Assembly (NCBI GenBank): GCA_010015655.1 | Contig: ML976702.1 | Coordinates: 124,001-188,000, forward strand | Direction of reading: 5' to 3' | Length of the DNA: 64,000 bases | From: Bimuria novae-zelandiae CBS 107.79 | Taxonomy: Eukaryota; Ascomycota; Dothideomycetes; Pleosporales; Didymosphaeriaceae | In this document: in pieces, positions 44,400 to 58,049 of the stretch | Layout of the letters: the number at the start of each line of letters is the position of its first letter | Numbering within the stretch: position 1 is the stretch's first letter | The notes under the pieces: generated by a model | Database searches by the model: none | What the model was told of the DNA's origin: nothing | What the model saw: the letters and a program-made list of their open reading frames with translations, nothing else | Translations under genes and position numbers: made by a program

Positions 44400-45383
44400 T
44401 AAGGATGCCACGCAACAGCACAATCTATAGTAGTATTATAACCCTAACGTCGCTATAGCTAACCTGCCTCTACTAATTGAGCCTATTAAGCCTATAGCGC
44501 ACTAATATAGATTTACCGAAGTACCTAGTATAATATATACTAATATTAACCTCAGTAACACTAAATTTTAATACTATTAATTTATATATAACTAATATAA
44601 GAAGTAATTTACTTGCTATCTTAAGTAAAAGCTGGCACTTTAAAACCTTAATAGAAATATTAGTAAGATAATTACTAATCGCTATATTTACTTATTACAT
44701 AATAAGGATACGCTGCACGCACGACTTATCTCCCTTAAAAATTACTTTATACTATTAATAGTAGTTTACTAAAATAATTTAATTAATAACTATAAGCGCT
44801 TATGTGCCCCGCTAAAGTAATATAATTTTAAAAAACTAGCTATAATTATAAATTAAAATTACTAGCTCGTACGCTAAAATTAATTTACTTAACGTTAAAA
44901 GCACGCGTATATAAATAAATAGACTTTTTAATAATTATTAAAAGTATTAACCCTAAATACGCTACACATAAGCTAATTAAGTCATTTAAAAATAATAATA
45001 ATAATACGTAAATAGTTACGCTAGAGGATCATGTCGCTACCTATATAACGTACGTTTAACCAGTCTAACCTAGTTCCTAGAAGCTCAATAGCATAGTAGG
45101 TGATTTTTAAGTAATAAAGACGTAGAATAATATTAAGAATAATAATAAAGCTATTATATGAGATTAAGCGCTAAGGAGCATATATCTTTATAATAATAAA
45201 TATTAGTATAGTTCGTGCTACTACCTTAATAAGGATTTTTACTTATAACTAAGTAACTTTAAGGAAGACCCTACTACGTGCTAGCGTATTAATTAAGTTT
45301 TATAAGATAAACTTAGCCTACTTTTATAAATATAGAAGGTAGTAAATAAAATAAAGCAGTAATTTCTAAAGATTATATTAGCT
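44400..45383 (+). pseudogene. gag remnant of copia K
   Basis: Starts near MPRNSTIYSS (about 44409). The plus-strand frame shows Gag/UBN2-like features (SWHFKTLIEILVR; then INRLFNNY.KY.P.IRYT.AN). Stops are TAA/TAG throughout. Assigned mostly by position before the K pol segment and by composition. Confidence 0.5.
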
Positions 45384-45388
45384 ACTAT

Positions 45389-45549
45389 TATAATGGGCTA
45401 CGCCCAGTTGTTGCCTCGGATCCTTGACCCTTAGTTATACGAACCCTAGATATATAAGTTTAATGCCTAAAGCTTAACTTTAGACTTTTTATTAAATTTA
45501 TAAGTATTCTTTTAGTACCTTTAGCTCCTTAAGCACCTAGCCCCTTATA
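45389..45549 (+). repeat. 5' LTR of gypsy J
   Basis: 161 bp. Its TG and CA ends have become TA and TA by RIP; equal length to 58050-58210 supports the boundaries. Confidence 0.9.
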
Positions 45550-45559
45550 TTAAATTTAA

Positions 45560-46989
45560 TTACTTTTACCCGTCGCGGGATAAGTAGATTTTAAATATAA
45601 CTATAGACTAAAGCTACAAAGTAGCACACGAAGTTAAAGGACTTATATAAATAAATACTATAAAAGTAACGCCTAGACCTATAAAGAAATAGAACTCTTT
45701 CTAGCGAGTAATTAAGAAGGAGTCCTAATAGATACTTAACGCTAGTAAGACTATCTTTACTAAATAAAAAAGTTATAAAAATAAGAATAGGACCTTTTAC
45801 TAAAGATCTATATCTTAGCGCGAATAATTACGCGTAGTAAGCTATTAGCTTATAAAAAAGTAATAGCTAGGAAAATAAAAGGATAGCCTCCTTATTTATA
45901 ACTAAACTCTAGGCATTAGGAGTCGACGAGAATAAAATATAATAATTTCTAAGTAAGATTAAAGCACTTATTAACTTCTAGAACACCTTTTAAACTTTAC
46001 TATAAAAAGTAAAAGGACTAACTAAAGAAATAGTAAAGGAGTGCCAAAAACCCCTAATAATATAATAATACTTTTAAAAGATAAGAGGTATAAATTAGCT
46101 ATTAAAAGTAGACTAATAGATAGAGCTACTAAAGAGATTAATAGTAGAGCTTATCTTAAACTAAGGAAGAAGCCGCCGCCCTAAAATCTTTAACTTAGCC
46201 TACTTTAATAGCAAATAATAGGATTACCGCTACTTTAAAATAGTAATATAATATAAGCTCTTAGAGGATAGGGACTACCTTAGAAATATACCTAAATATA
46301 TTATTAGTTAATTAATAGGACGTGCAGCGACGGTAGAAATTATATACTTAAATTACTACCTAGGGTGCACTAAAGCTAACCTCTAAAAGCTATTAGACTA
46401 TAACTTTTATAACTACCTAGTAGAAGAAATCGCGCGTAACTACTTACTTATAATATAATAAAGAAACTAGAAGCTTCGTAACTTTAACCTTAACTTTAAT
46501 AACTATACTATAGAAGCTAAGGAGTATAGTTAAGAGATTTTAAAAAACTTATACCTTTAGAGCCTCCGTAAGGACTTACGGGACTAAACAGTTATAGTAG
46601 ATATAAATAATAATTAAGACCTATAAGGGGTCTAGAAGAAAGTTAATAAGGTTAAAAAAAACCTTTTTTAAAATATATTATAGCTACTAAAGTATTCTAC
46701 TAAGAACGGGGCGCTAGACGAAATAGATTAGGAACCTACCTAAGCTAACCCTAAAAGAATATCTAGCTAATAAAGCCAAGATAGAAGACACTAAGTAATA
46801 AACGGAGCTACGGGACATAGGTCTAGCAATATCTAGAAATAAGCCACGTGGGTATTACGCGAGGTAATAGAAATCTATAAGAACAATAGTTTCTATTTTT
46901 ATTATAAAGATACAGGACATCGCGTAAAGTAGTATAAACTTTTATTTATAATAAAGCTAGCACAAGTTCGCGCCACTATACCTGCTACT
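45560..46989 (+). pseudogene. gag of gypsy J
   Basis: RIP-degraded plus-strand gag. Near 46890-46930 there is a zinc-knuckle relic (YFYYKDTGHRVK.YK, where Tyr residues replace the usual Cys of the CCHC pattern). Copia I inserted about 60 bp further downstream, and gypsy J pol continues at 52322. Confidence 0.65.
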
Positions 46990-47214
46990 TGTCCGATTAT
47001 ATGGCCTCTATTTGTTGTGGATATGAGGCTGGAGCACTCTCTCTTTTGTACTATTCTAAATAGGGCTAGCGCTACAGCAGCACTTATTTAGAGCCTCGCA
47101 CACATCTGCATTCCAGACACAGACAGAACACGAACATTATTAATTAATTATTATATCTATTAAATTCTTATTATTGCATTATCTTAAAGTGACAGAACAC
47201 TATTAAATCTAATA
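46990..47214 (+). repeat. 5' LTR of copia I
   Basis: 225 bp. The first ~150 bp are close to the 3' LTR, while the last ~75 bp carry about a dozen C-to-T changes. Confidence 0.95.
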
Positions 47215-47232
47215 ATTAAGAGTCTTACTGCC
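47215..47232 (+). promoter_or_regulatory. Candidate primer-binding site of copia I
   Basis: ATTAAGAGTCTTACTGCC follows the 5' LTR. One C-to-T difference from copias D and E. Confidence 0.45.
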
Positions 47233-50200
47233 TTAACTAAACCTTAAGAAAGGATAATGTCGCTGTTAACACTCCGCGACTTAACAATTATGTTAACTAA
47301 TTACACTAACTACACACTATAGCTGCTACAGCTAAAAGCGCGATGCGAACTAATAGATATATAGCCTATTATTAACCTAGATAGAGCTAAACTCCCACGC
47401 AAAAGGCCGACACCGCCGTCGCCGCCAGAAATAGCGAGTTACTAACCAATTATCCGCGTAAACGACGACGATTAACAGAACCCTCTAACACGCCCATTAG
47501 AGCTATCAAATTCAGGACTTAAGGCATATAAGGAGGATATTAAGTTCTATAAGATACAGCTTAAAGACTATAAGATAAAGGACAAGGAATACCGCGAGGA
47601 GAGATTAAGTCTTAAGAAAGTAGTTATCCATATCTAATCTACTGTGTCGCCATACCTGCAACGCAACTGCTGCAAGCCTAGAGAGTAAATCTAGTAATAG
47701 ATTACGTCTCTAACACAGACCGTAGGCGTTAATAAAGAAGACAAGCGGGATAGAGTAAGAGCACGATACCTACAGGCCCTTAAGCTAATAAGATAACCCT
47801 TAAACTAGAATACCTAGCTAACTAAGTATAATTAGGCAGCTACAGAAGCAGAGACAAATAATATCGCTAAAGTATAATTAATCTATAATACTATAAAGGA
47901 CTTCCTAACTGCAATTATAAAGGCTACTCCCACTTAGGGTGTGTCCTTTCAAGAAACTGGACGCCGAGACGCAGATATAACAAGGAAGGAGATAATAAAA
48001 CGCTTCTAAAAACATATAGTAATACTCCACCTAATTAAGGGCAAACAGCATAGGGGCGCCTTTACTACTAGTAAGCTATCTCTCGCTGCTAGTGGTGCAT
48101 CCACCCTAGGCACTAACAAGGACGCCTCTTACGCTGCCGAAGACGCGCCATCTTCCACGAATAACTAACGTAGACAAGGGAGACCTCGACAAAAACGATC
48201 CTTTAGTCAAAGCACCATATCTAAGCAGTCTTCGATAGAGGATACAACGGTAGTTAAAGGCAAAAAATGCCCTACTTATAAACAAAGGCATAGTCTAAAA
48301 GACTACTTCTACGCATATCCAGATCATGCACTAGAGTGGTTTAGGCCACGACCTGGCTTTGCAGATATAGTACAATACAGAATCTAAAATAATTCACATC
48401 TACAAGATAAGATAAGGAAGGTAAAAAGACTAAAGTCTTAAATACCTAGAATTAAATTATTACATACTCCCACTCCAACTCGAATCACTAAGGCTAATAA
48501 TAAGTAACTAGACAGACGTAAGATTACTAAAATCCTAGCGAGCTTCTAAGCCGCATCTTTCTATAATAAATTAAACACGTACCCATTGCGATGCTCAGCT
48601 ATACTCGATTTAGGCACAACCTGCCATATCTTTAACAACATCAATCGCTTTATCTCATACCGGCCACCGGCGTTAGGAGACTTTATATAGGCAGGGAATA
48701 CACAAATATAGATCTAAGGATACGGGACTATTTATCTTAACGTATAAAGTGCAAGCAGTAATTAAACAATATAGCTAAATAATGTCGCCTATTGCCCTAA
48801 TTTACTCTGCAACCTTATATCGTTTCGATTACTCTAGAGGCAAGGCCTTTAGTGGGACACAAGGGCAGACCTAACAACTCTAAAAAAAAAAGAGACAATA
48901 CTATGCTAGCAGAACTTTAAGAGTTGCACGGATAGTAGGTGCTAGAATATAGAATAAGGCTAGTAGGTAGTATTCCTACTAATGCTGCGCACGCCACTCA
49001 CAAGACTAACACACGCACTAAACAAAGACCGCAGAAGGTAGACGCGTAGACCTAGCACTAATAATTAGGCTATCTAGGCCCTTAGGCCCTCGAACACCTC
49101 GTGTAGTAATCTAAGGGAGTAAGGATTAAAGGCCTCCCTATGGTTAAATGTGACGCCTGCGGCAAAGTAAAACTAAAACGGCAAATACGCCGGCAAGCTA
49201 GGGAGCGAACTAAATGCCCTGGCAAGCGAGTCGCAATAGACTTTCACGACTACGAAGCAGATAGCTTAACAAGAGAGAAGAGCTAAATACTAATTACTAA
49301 CTAATTCTTTAGCTTCGCATAGGACTACTACTTTAAGGATAACCGCCTAGCACGCTTAATTATTAAATTACTTAGCACTTTTATATAGTTTATAAAAGTA
49401 TAATATAATATTGTAGTAAAAGTAATTAAATCTAATAACGAGATCTTCTCTATTAAGGTAGACGTTAAGAAGTAGTGCTTAGCGCAAGGTATTAAGATCG
49501 AGCCTTTAGCACTAGATACTTAAGTATAAAATAGAGGAGCTAAACGCTTAGGGGGTGTAATTAAGGAGAAAGCGCGCGCGATGCGACTTAACTCTAACCT
49601 ACCTTAGTAAATATGGTCTGAGATTACCCGAGCCGCAGTCTACCTGTATAATCGAACGCTAAACTACGCTAATTAATAGCAATCTCTATATAAAGTGTTC
49701 TTTATAATAGTAGCCTTTTAGAACGGCATTATTACCTAACTAAAGAAGCCTAATTAAGCTTACTTAAAAGCCTATAGCTGCAAGACCTTTGCTATAACTA
49801 ATAACACTAAACGTGGCAAGAGTAAGCTCTAGCGACTGGATCCTAAAGCATAGATAGGTTATTTAGTTGGCTACAAATTAACTAATATCTGGAGAATATA
49901 GATTCCCTCTCTAGCAAAGACAATTAGTACTCGCGATGTAATTTTCGACAAGGATACTGTGTTCTTAGGTAAAACTAAAGACCTGGTAGACAACCTTATG
50001 CACAACACATTAGAAGAAATAGCGGCCTAGGTGCGATTAGTAGAGCTACCTTCTTTACCTTAATAAGAGTAAGCCACCGAGTCCTTCTTTAAGGATGAGA
50101 CAATTAGTAAAGCGCTAGAGGAAGAGGTTAAAAGCGCTCCTAAGTATAATTAAGGCAAGAGAGCTAGGTACGAATATCTAACGCCTCTATTAATACCGCC

Positions 50201-52035
50201 ACTAGTGACACTCCTTGCACAACTAATGGCAGGAGGCGATTAAGCTAGACCACCCTAAGAGTTGTAAATAGGGCAGTTGCAAATAAGCGTATAGGCCGCA
50301 GCCTTTATAGTAGGCACTGAAGCTAGTAGTAACGGCAAATACGAAGGTAAGGTTCTTAATAAGGCGCAGCTTTAACAAATAATTACATTAGGTAAGAAGC
50401 TATATTAAAGCGTGCTTCTAGAGCCACCTACATGCCGAAGCAAGCTCGAAGATCACCCTCTTTATAATATATGGAAGGAAGCAGAACGTTCCCATCTACA
50501 GAGCTACAAGGAAATAAAGTCTTGGAGCGAGGTTGTAGTAGCTCTAGTAAAGGCAGCAGGCTATTAAATCCTTAACTATATATGGGTATACACCTACAAG
50601 TTTAATAAACACTATCGACTATAAAAGTGCAAGGCAAGGCTAGTAGTGTAGGGTAATTAATAGCGGTACCTAACCTCGCAAGAAACCTACGCTATAATAC
50701 TTATAAGACAATCCTTTCGCATGCTTATAGTAATTATAGCTTAGTTTGACCTAGAGCTTATCTAATATAACGTTACGAACGCGTTTGTTCACGTAAAGCT
50801 AGACAGAGAAATCTACATAAGAATGCCCCGCGGATACTCGCGAGCAGGCATAGTCCTTAAACTATATAAAGCACTGTATAGACTGCGCATATCTCTACTA
50901 CTCTAGTAAAGAGAGTTCACATTAACGCTCTATGATATTAGCTTTAAAACAGTGCCCCACGAGCCATGCTGCCTTATTAAGGACGGCATTATTATCTTCT
51001 TCTATGTAGATAATCTTATCATCGCCTATTAGAAGAATCACGAGTCTGCAGCAAAAGTAGCTATTAAAGAGATAAAAACTAAATTTACCCTTACTAGCGG
51101 GAAAGACCTGTAATAGTTTCTAAGAATTAAAATCATCAGGGACCGCTTAAACAGAAAGATCTGGCTTTTATAAGCATTATACATTGACAAAATATCGCGC
51201 CTTATCGATTACCATGAGATTCGCCACAATACCCCGATAGGTTTAATCGAATTACTCCCAAGAATAGGACTAGCTAGTAAGAGTAAGATTAATTAATACT
51301 AGCGTAAAGTTAGATCTATTCTCTATGCTATAGTTACAACTCGACTAGATATTGCCTTTGTAAGCTCTAGATTATCACGATTCTTATCTAACCTAAGCGA
51401 AGAGTATTAAGCGGCTACTAACCAAGTTCTCCTCTATCTTGCTAATACTAAATTACTAGGTCTTTAGCTTAGGGGTGCAGATACTCTAGAAGTGGCAAGC
51501 GACGCATCCTTTATAGATAATACACTCGATTGCAAGAGTTTACAAGGATACATTATTAAGCTATTTAGCGGCCTAATTGCCTGGAAAGCAAGTAAGCAAG
51601 ATACAGTCACTACATTAATAATAGAGGCCGAACTTCTAGCGCTTTTACAAGTAGCTAAGGAGGCTATCTTCACTTCACGATTACTCTAGGAGCTCTAGAT
51701 CGCTATAAGTAATTACCTAATTATAATTAACTGCGATAATTAATAAACTATTCGCCTAATTACTGAAGAGATCGTAAAGCTGCAGACTAAGCTCCGCCAT
51801 ATAGATATCTATAATTACTAGCTAAGACAAGAAGTCACACTTGGGAAAATTAAGGTGGACTATTAACGCTTTGAGGACATGGTTGCAGATGGACTCACAA
51901 AGGCCTTACTAGTGAACAAATGGAGCAAGTTTCTGAATAAGCTAGGACTTAAAGATATATTAGACAAGATCACTAATCAAGAGGTTGCCCTGCAGGATCT
52001 ATAGCAGAGGATAGAGGCCTTTAAGTTGGAATAAT
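47233..52035 (+). pseudogene. gag-pol polyprotein of copia I
   Basis: Same family as copias D and E. Gag about 47.25-48.3 kb; zinc knuckle near 48265-48310 read as CPTYKQRHSLKDYF, with two Cys now Tyr. Protease near 48600-48640 reads AILDLGTTCHIFNN, so the catalytic DSG/DTG triad has become DLG (TCA/TCG-to-TTA type change). Integrase follows from about 49070. RT box near 50998-51027 reads FYVDNLIIAY, so the catalytic YVDD is YVDN. RNase H 51460-51960, of which 51492-51689 is open (DASFIDNTLDCKSLQGY; EAELLALLQVAKEAIF). Both protease and RT active sites have been destroyed by single RIP-type changes, in addition to many stop codons. Confidence 0.92.
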
Positions 52036-52091
52036 AGACAGATAAATAATGCGAAGGTCCAGCTTAAGGATAAGCCCAAGCTGAGGGGGTG

Positions 52092-52316
52092 TGTCCGATT
52101 ATATGGCCTCTATCTGTTGTGGATATGAGGCTGGAGCACTCTCTCTTTTGTACTATTCTAAATAGGGCTAGCGCTGTAGCGGCACTTATTTGGAGCCTCG
52201 CACACATCTGCATTCCAGACACAGACAGAACACGAACATTATCAATCAATCATCACATCCATCAAATTCTCATCATTGCATTATCTCAAAGTGACAGAAC
52301 ACTATCAAATCTGACA
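52092..52316 (+). repeat. 3' LTR of copia I
   Basis: 225 bp, almost free of RIP marks (many CA dinucleotides retained), followed by CTACT. Confidence 0.96.
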
Positions 52317-52321
52317 CTACT

Positions 52322-55300
52322 AAAGAATCCTCTAATAAAGAGTTTAATATAGCCTCTACTAATTTAGAAAACTAGGTCCTCCTGGCAATAGTCGCCGCTA
52401 GGAAGTAAAAGTAAGAAAGGGTAAAAGATAAGTTTTAATAACTTTTAAAGGCTATAACTAGACTTAATACTAGTAATAGTATACTTACTTATTAATAACA
52501 TTATGTTTGCATTAATAATAATTAATTTAAGTTATTTAACCTTTAGATTTATATTAAAAAAACTTATAATAAAAGCCCACTTATAGCGCAAGAACCTACC
52601 TTATTTATAAAAAGTTATTAGTATTAAAGGCATGCGACTTTTCGTACGTAAAGTAGTCTAATTAGAAATAAATATTAATAGTTATATAAAATTAATATAG
52701 CTATATATCTTATTTAATAACGGGTTGTACGACCTAATCCTTAGCCTAACCTAAATAAAAAAGAATAGGGTTAAACTAGCCTTAGCAAAAAAATTAATTT
52801 AAATTAAAAGTTTAGGCACCCGCATTCGTAACTAAAAAAGTAAGAAACTATTAATAAAGCTTTAAGGGGTATTAGCTATAGCCTTTATAGCCATAGATTA
52901 GCGTAATCGACGCCTAGGAAATAGGGCTAAGGTGTTTTTTATATTAATAAAGGATATATAGAAGGCGTTAACCCGTAAGCTAAAGGTGAACCTACAAGAG
53001 TTACTACCTAAAGCTTTTAAGGACTTATAGCGTATCTTTTATAGGAAACAAGGTAACAAGCTCCCCTTACATTATAGACCTAGAGTAAATCTTTTTATTC
53101 CTCTCGTGGAAAAAGATAACAAGACCCTAAAAATCCTTTATAGTCTTCTATTTAATATGTCTTGCGAAGAGTTGCTCGTCCTTTAAAAAGAGCTTACTAA
53201 ATACTTAGATAAAAGCGTTATTAAAGTAAGTAAGTCCAGCACCGCTACTTTAGTATTATTTACTAAGAAATCTAGTAGAGGACTATACTTTTACATTAAT
53301 TATTAAGTCCTAAACGCTATCTTAAAGAAGAACTAGTACCCTTTATTATTAATTAGTAAAACCCTTTAGCTCCTCACGAAAGCTAAATAGTTTAGTAAAT
53401 TTAATATAATTTAAGCCTTTTATAAGCTTTAAATAATAAAAGGCATAGAATAGAAGATAGCGTTTAAAACTTAATTTAGTTTTTATAAGTAGCTAGTAGT
53501 TCCTTTTAGCCTAGCTAACGCGCTAAGTACATTTTAGTAGTATATTAATTAGGTGCTAAAGGAGCACCTTAATAACTATTACTTAGTATATATAGATAAC
53601 GTTCTTATCTTCTTTAGTAGTAGCTAAAAAGACCACAAAGAGAAAGTACGTACTATAATTTAAAAGTTAGGAGCTATAGGACTATACTTAGATATTAAGA
53701 AATCTAAATTCTACGTTAAAAAGACTAAGTACCTTAGATTTATTATAAAAGTTAATAAGGACGTAAGCATAGACTTAGATAAAGTTTAAGTAATTTAAAA
53801 ATAAGAGCTACTAACTTTAATAAAGGGAGTCTAGAGCTTTATAGGCTTTATAAACTTTTATTAAAGATTTATATAAAACTTCTCTAGTATAGTAAGCCCC
53901 CTTATAAAGCTTACTAGTAAAGGAGTAGAATTTATTTAGGGATAAAAGTAGTAGCATGTATTTAACTTTCTAAAAATAGCGTTCTATATAGACCCCGCGC
54001 TAGCCCACTTTAACCCTAAATAAGAATTAGTACTAGAAGTAGACGCCTTTAGCTAGTTAATTAGGGGATACTTCTCTTAGTATAATAATAATAGGATTCT
54101 ACGCCTAGTAGCTTACTTCTTAGCAAAGAATAGCCTGGCAGAATATAACTACGCTATCTATAATAAAGAGATACTTACAGTTATTAAATACGTAAATAAA
54201 TAAGACTATATATATTAAGTAGTAAAGCACCTTATAGTTTATACTAATTATAAGAATCTTACGTATTTTGCTACTAAATAAAGGTTTGACGAACGACACG
54301 TTTAGTAGGTAGATATACTTAGCTATATTAATATAACGTTTATATATAGACTAGGGTTAGTAAACTCTAGGGCAAACGCCCTTTCCCAGAGGAACTAAAA
54401 CCTACTAAAGGATAGCAGAGATAATAGATTAAAGTTAAAGTACTTTACGCTTTTTTAAAAAAACTATTAAAAGAAATAGCTTAAGGTCTTTTATCCCTTA
54501 AACACCTACTACTATAAAGAAACCTAACTATATTAAAATAGACAAGGACCTAGTGCTTACTCACCTAACACGCCCTAAACTACCTATATTAACCCTTTAA
54601 GGAGGCGATAGCCCGACTAAGCAACGCGAACTAGACTTTAATACTATATAGTAAAAAGTAAAATGCGATAAAGACAGTGCGTATAGTAAAATAAAGATCT
54701 ATGTTAAGAACAGGCTTAAGAAGTTCGAACCTAGGTAGAAGTTATTTATTAGTATTTTAGAATATAGTATAGATAACTAAGGGTACCTACGCTATAGGTT
54801 AAGATAATAGGTACTAGAATTAGAATTTTTATAAATAAAGCTAATAGTAGTTGCGTATAGTTTCTTAGCTTTAAGATACTTAGGATAAGAAAACACCTAT
54901 AAGATTTTTACTTAAGACTACTTCTTCTTAGGAATGTTTAACCAAGTAAGGCAGTATATAAAGAACTATAATATTTATAGAAGAACTAAATTATAAAAAT
55001 AAGTAAAATAGAGCCTGCTAAAGCTCTTACTACTACCTAAATAAGGATAAAAGGATATTATAATAGACTTTATTATTACTTTACCTAAAAGTAATAGCTG
55101 CACGAATATTATAGTAATTATAAATAAATTTAGTAAGGACCCTAAGTTTATTAGTTCTTTAAATTTTAATATACTTACGGTTACGATAGCGTTTCTTTAA
55201 CACTATGTAGTAGACTACTTCTTCCCCTCCTCTATTATATCGGACCGCGGGGGACAATTCGTGAGCGAATTTTAGACTACACTTTATAAATAAGTAAGTA

Positions 55301-56220
55301 TTAACTAAAGACTGTCTATAGCAAAGCACCCAGAAATAGATAAATAGATAGAATAAATAAACTCTATCCTTAAAGCCTACCTCTAGCTGTACTATAACTA
55401 GTAATAAGATAATTAGATAAAGTGGCTTCCTATAGCCTAGATAGCTATTAAAGGGCAAAAAGCTATATTAATAGGAGTTAGCTTGTTTTTCCTATCCTAT
55501 AGCTAGAATGTTAAGCTAGTTAAGAACTTTAAGGCACGGAGATTAGCCTTAAAGCTTAAAACTAATATAAAGAAGACTACAAAGGTAATAATAAAAAAGT
55601 TTAAAAAGGTTTTTAACTTTGCTTAGGTAAAATTAATAATAGCCTAATAAGAATAAAAGCGCCTGGGGAACTGTTAACGTAAAAATGCTTTAATTTTAAA
55701 AGAAAAAGATAAAGTATAACTAAAGTATAAAGACTACTTCTAAAACTAACGTCTAAGTAAGAAGCTCGACTAGAAGTAAAGAAAGTTTACTATAAGAAAG
55801 GTAATAAACTCTTATATAGTAGAACTAGATGTCCTGCCAAACATACACCTAAGGTTCTACGTAGATAGGCTAAAGTTAGCCTTATTAAACCCTCTCCCTA
55901 GCCAAACCACTAATAACGCCTAGCCCGAAGCAATTATAATAAAAGAGGGGGAAGAAGAGTATAGTATAGTTAATATATATAAAAAAACGCTAGTCCTGTA
56001 AAGGTAAGAGGGTAGAATACCTAGTATAGTAGAAAAACTACTCTTAAAGAACTTAAAAACCTCGTAGGAACCTTAACTAAGCTACTATATTAAATTATTA
56101 AGAAAAGTTTACTAAGCTATATTAAAATTATAATAGAAAACTCTTAATAGGATTCTATCGTAATATCCCCTAAATTAGCTTTTATTAAGGCCTAAAGGAG
56201 GCTCTACGATGCCTCTGTTA
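52322..56220 (+). pseudogene. pol of gypsy J
   Basis: Plus-strand pol. RT about 53190-53800 (ELTKYLDKSVIKVSKSS; KKSSRGLYFYIN; NALSTF; then GLYLDIKKSKFYVKKTKYL). Catalytic box near 53590 reads YIDNVLIFF, with an Asp now Asn. RNase H-like region about 54000-54420. Integrase about 55010-55560 (DIIIDFIITLPK; SSIISDRGGQFVSEF, with the second catalytic Asp in SDRGG kept). The distal end about 55800-56220 has LDVLPNIHLRFYVDRLKL and LLRPKGG, which resemble the terminal region of fungal gypsy pol. Stops are TAA/TAG. Confidence 0.85.
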
Positions 56221-58049
56221 CTAAGCTAAGAAACCTAGCTAAATAAAAGTATTTAAAATAAGGGTAAGAATAACATTATTAGGGGATAAAGTTAAGTATT
56301 AAAGAAAAAAGTTAAAAAGGAATCCTAAAAAAGTAACTTAAAAAACCCTTAGAACTACTAAAGATAATAAGGGGACTAAATAATTCTTATAGTAGTAAAG
56401 AATAACCCTTATAAAAGAAGTAAGCCTTAAAAGTAAACTAAAGTAAAAAGGAGAGAGGAACTAGGTAAAAAGGATATTTTTAGCTACTAAAGAAATAGTA
56501 AAACCTTTTTTAATAACGTTTAGGTCTACTTCTCCGCCTTCTAATATATTACTAAAATTAGAAAAGATATTATCCTCCTTACTTAGGCACTTCCTAATTA
56601 TAATAGCCTAAAGCCACTAGCGCAAGCCCTAGTAGGCTTAAGTAAGTATATTAGCTCTCGCGAGGACATTATTTATTATCTAAAACCTATTTATTATAAT
56701 GCCTTTATCTACTACTACGAACTTGCTAGAGAGCTATATAATATTAGCCTTAAAAAATAGCTTTATTATTTAAAAGGAACTTATAGAAGGGTTCTTGCAC
56801 TCTTAATAAAATACTTTAAAATTAGTAGTATAAATTTAAAGAAGGTTAAAAATCTTTTTAACCGCGATAGCAATACGCTCCAAAAGCTAAATAGTCTTAA
56901 AAAAAGTAATAGGGTCTAAAGTAGTAGTAGACTTGCTTTTAAAGGAGGTATAGTAATTAATAATAGCAACCTTACAAGTAGAATAAAATACGTTAAGTTT
57001 AGTAAGGAAGGCCTTTTATTCCTAGCTACTTTTTAAAACCTTATTTATAAGGTAGTCTATACTAATAATTATAATATTAGCGAACTTTTCGTGCCTAACT
57101 TTATTAAGGGTAAGCTAAATCTAGGTAGGGAAAGGAGTTAGCAGAGCACACCCTAAAGTTATCTAAAATAAGTTAGACTAAAGTATACTTGTCTAGTGTA
57201 GCTAGTAAGCTTATAGGTATAGCACTCTTTACAGGACACCGTCTTGCCTACCAGTACCTACTAATAGACGCGTTTATAAGTAATATAATTAATATACTAG
57301 CGCTTAATTATCGCGCGTAGCAAGATTAGACCTTAAGAGCTAAGCTTATTAAGTTAATAAGTACACACACCTAGGCTAATAAAGAATTAAAAAAGAGGTT
57401 AGAAGAGTAAGGAGGCAAGTTAGAAAGTAGAAATAAGTAAAAAAAACCGTAAAAAAGGATTTAAAACTTACTTCACGAGCTTTAGAAGAACTAAACTGCT
57501 TAATAAGCTAGCTAAAAAGGATTACGCTAGCGTTAAAAATAGTAATTTTATTTTAAAAAAGCTTAGTCTTCTTAAGTTAGTAGCTAAGTAATTACGACGG
57601 GGATATGCCTTCTTTTATTTTATTATTAGAGTTAGTAGCACGCTTTTAATACTTAAGTATTCTTATTACGCGGCTATTACGCGAAGGGCTAGCTGTTTTA
57701 TTAAAATAGTAAGGGGAATTAGGTTATAAAGTTAAAAAAAACTAGATTAAAAGTAAGATATTACACTGCATGAAGTTAAGCTGAGAAAAAAAAGAGCTTA
57801 AAAGAGTAAGGTCTAAAAGCTAAGTAAGAAGCGATTTTATATATATAATAATAAGTAAACGTACTAGCGTGAATACACTACTATAGTAACTACTTACGGC
57901 AAGGACATAAAATCGGACACGCGAGAATAGAACTAGTAAGAGGTTTATAATAGCAAGAGGATCGTAAGTAGATAATAAAACAACTATAAAGCTATATAAA
58001 TAAGATAAGACGCGGAGATTTTTTACCCTTAACAGAGGAAAGGGAGGTA
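56221..58049 (+). pseudogene. Extra 3' coding-like region of gypsy J
   Basis: About 1.8 kb between integrase and the 3' LTR, unusually long for a gypsy element. The plus-strand frame about 56640-56880 is open for roughly 80 codons with one stop and looks protein-like (LVGLSKYISSREDIIYYL; YYYELARELYNIS; YRRVLALLIKYFK). Beyond it come Lys-rich stretches. I do not recognise the product. It may be a third ORF, an acquired sequence, or part of another undetected insertion. Confidence 0.35.

Larger units (their letters stand above)
46990..52316 (+). mobile_element. Ty1/Copia retrotransposon I
   Basis: 5,327 bp, two 225-bp LTRs (TGTCCGATTATATGGCCTCT; ends TCTAATA / TCTGACA) and a perfect 5-bp duplication CTACT (46985-46989, 52317-52321). 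Plus strand. Inserted into gypsy J. Confidence 0.95.

Noticed and set aside
54720..54745. A GTTCGAACC-like string resembling a tRNA T-loop.
   Set aside because: No acceptor, D or anticodon arms fold around it. It lies in gypsy J pol.
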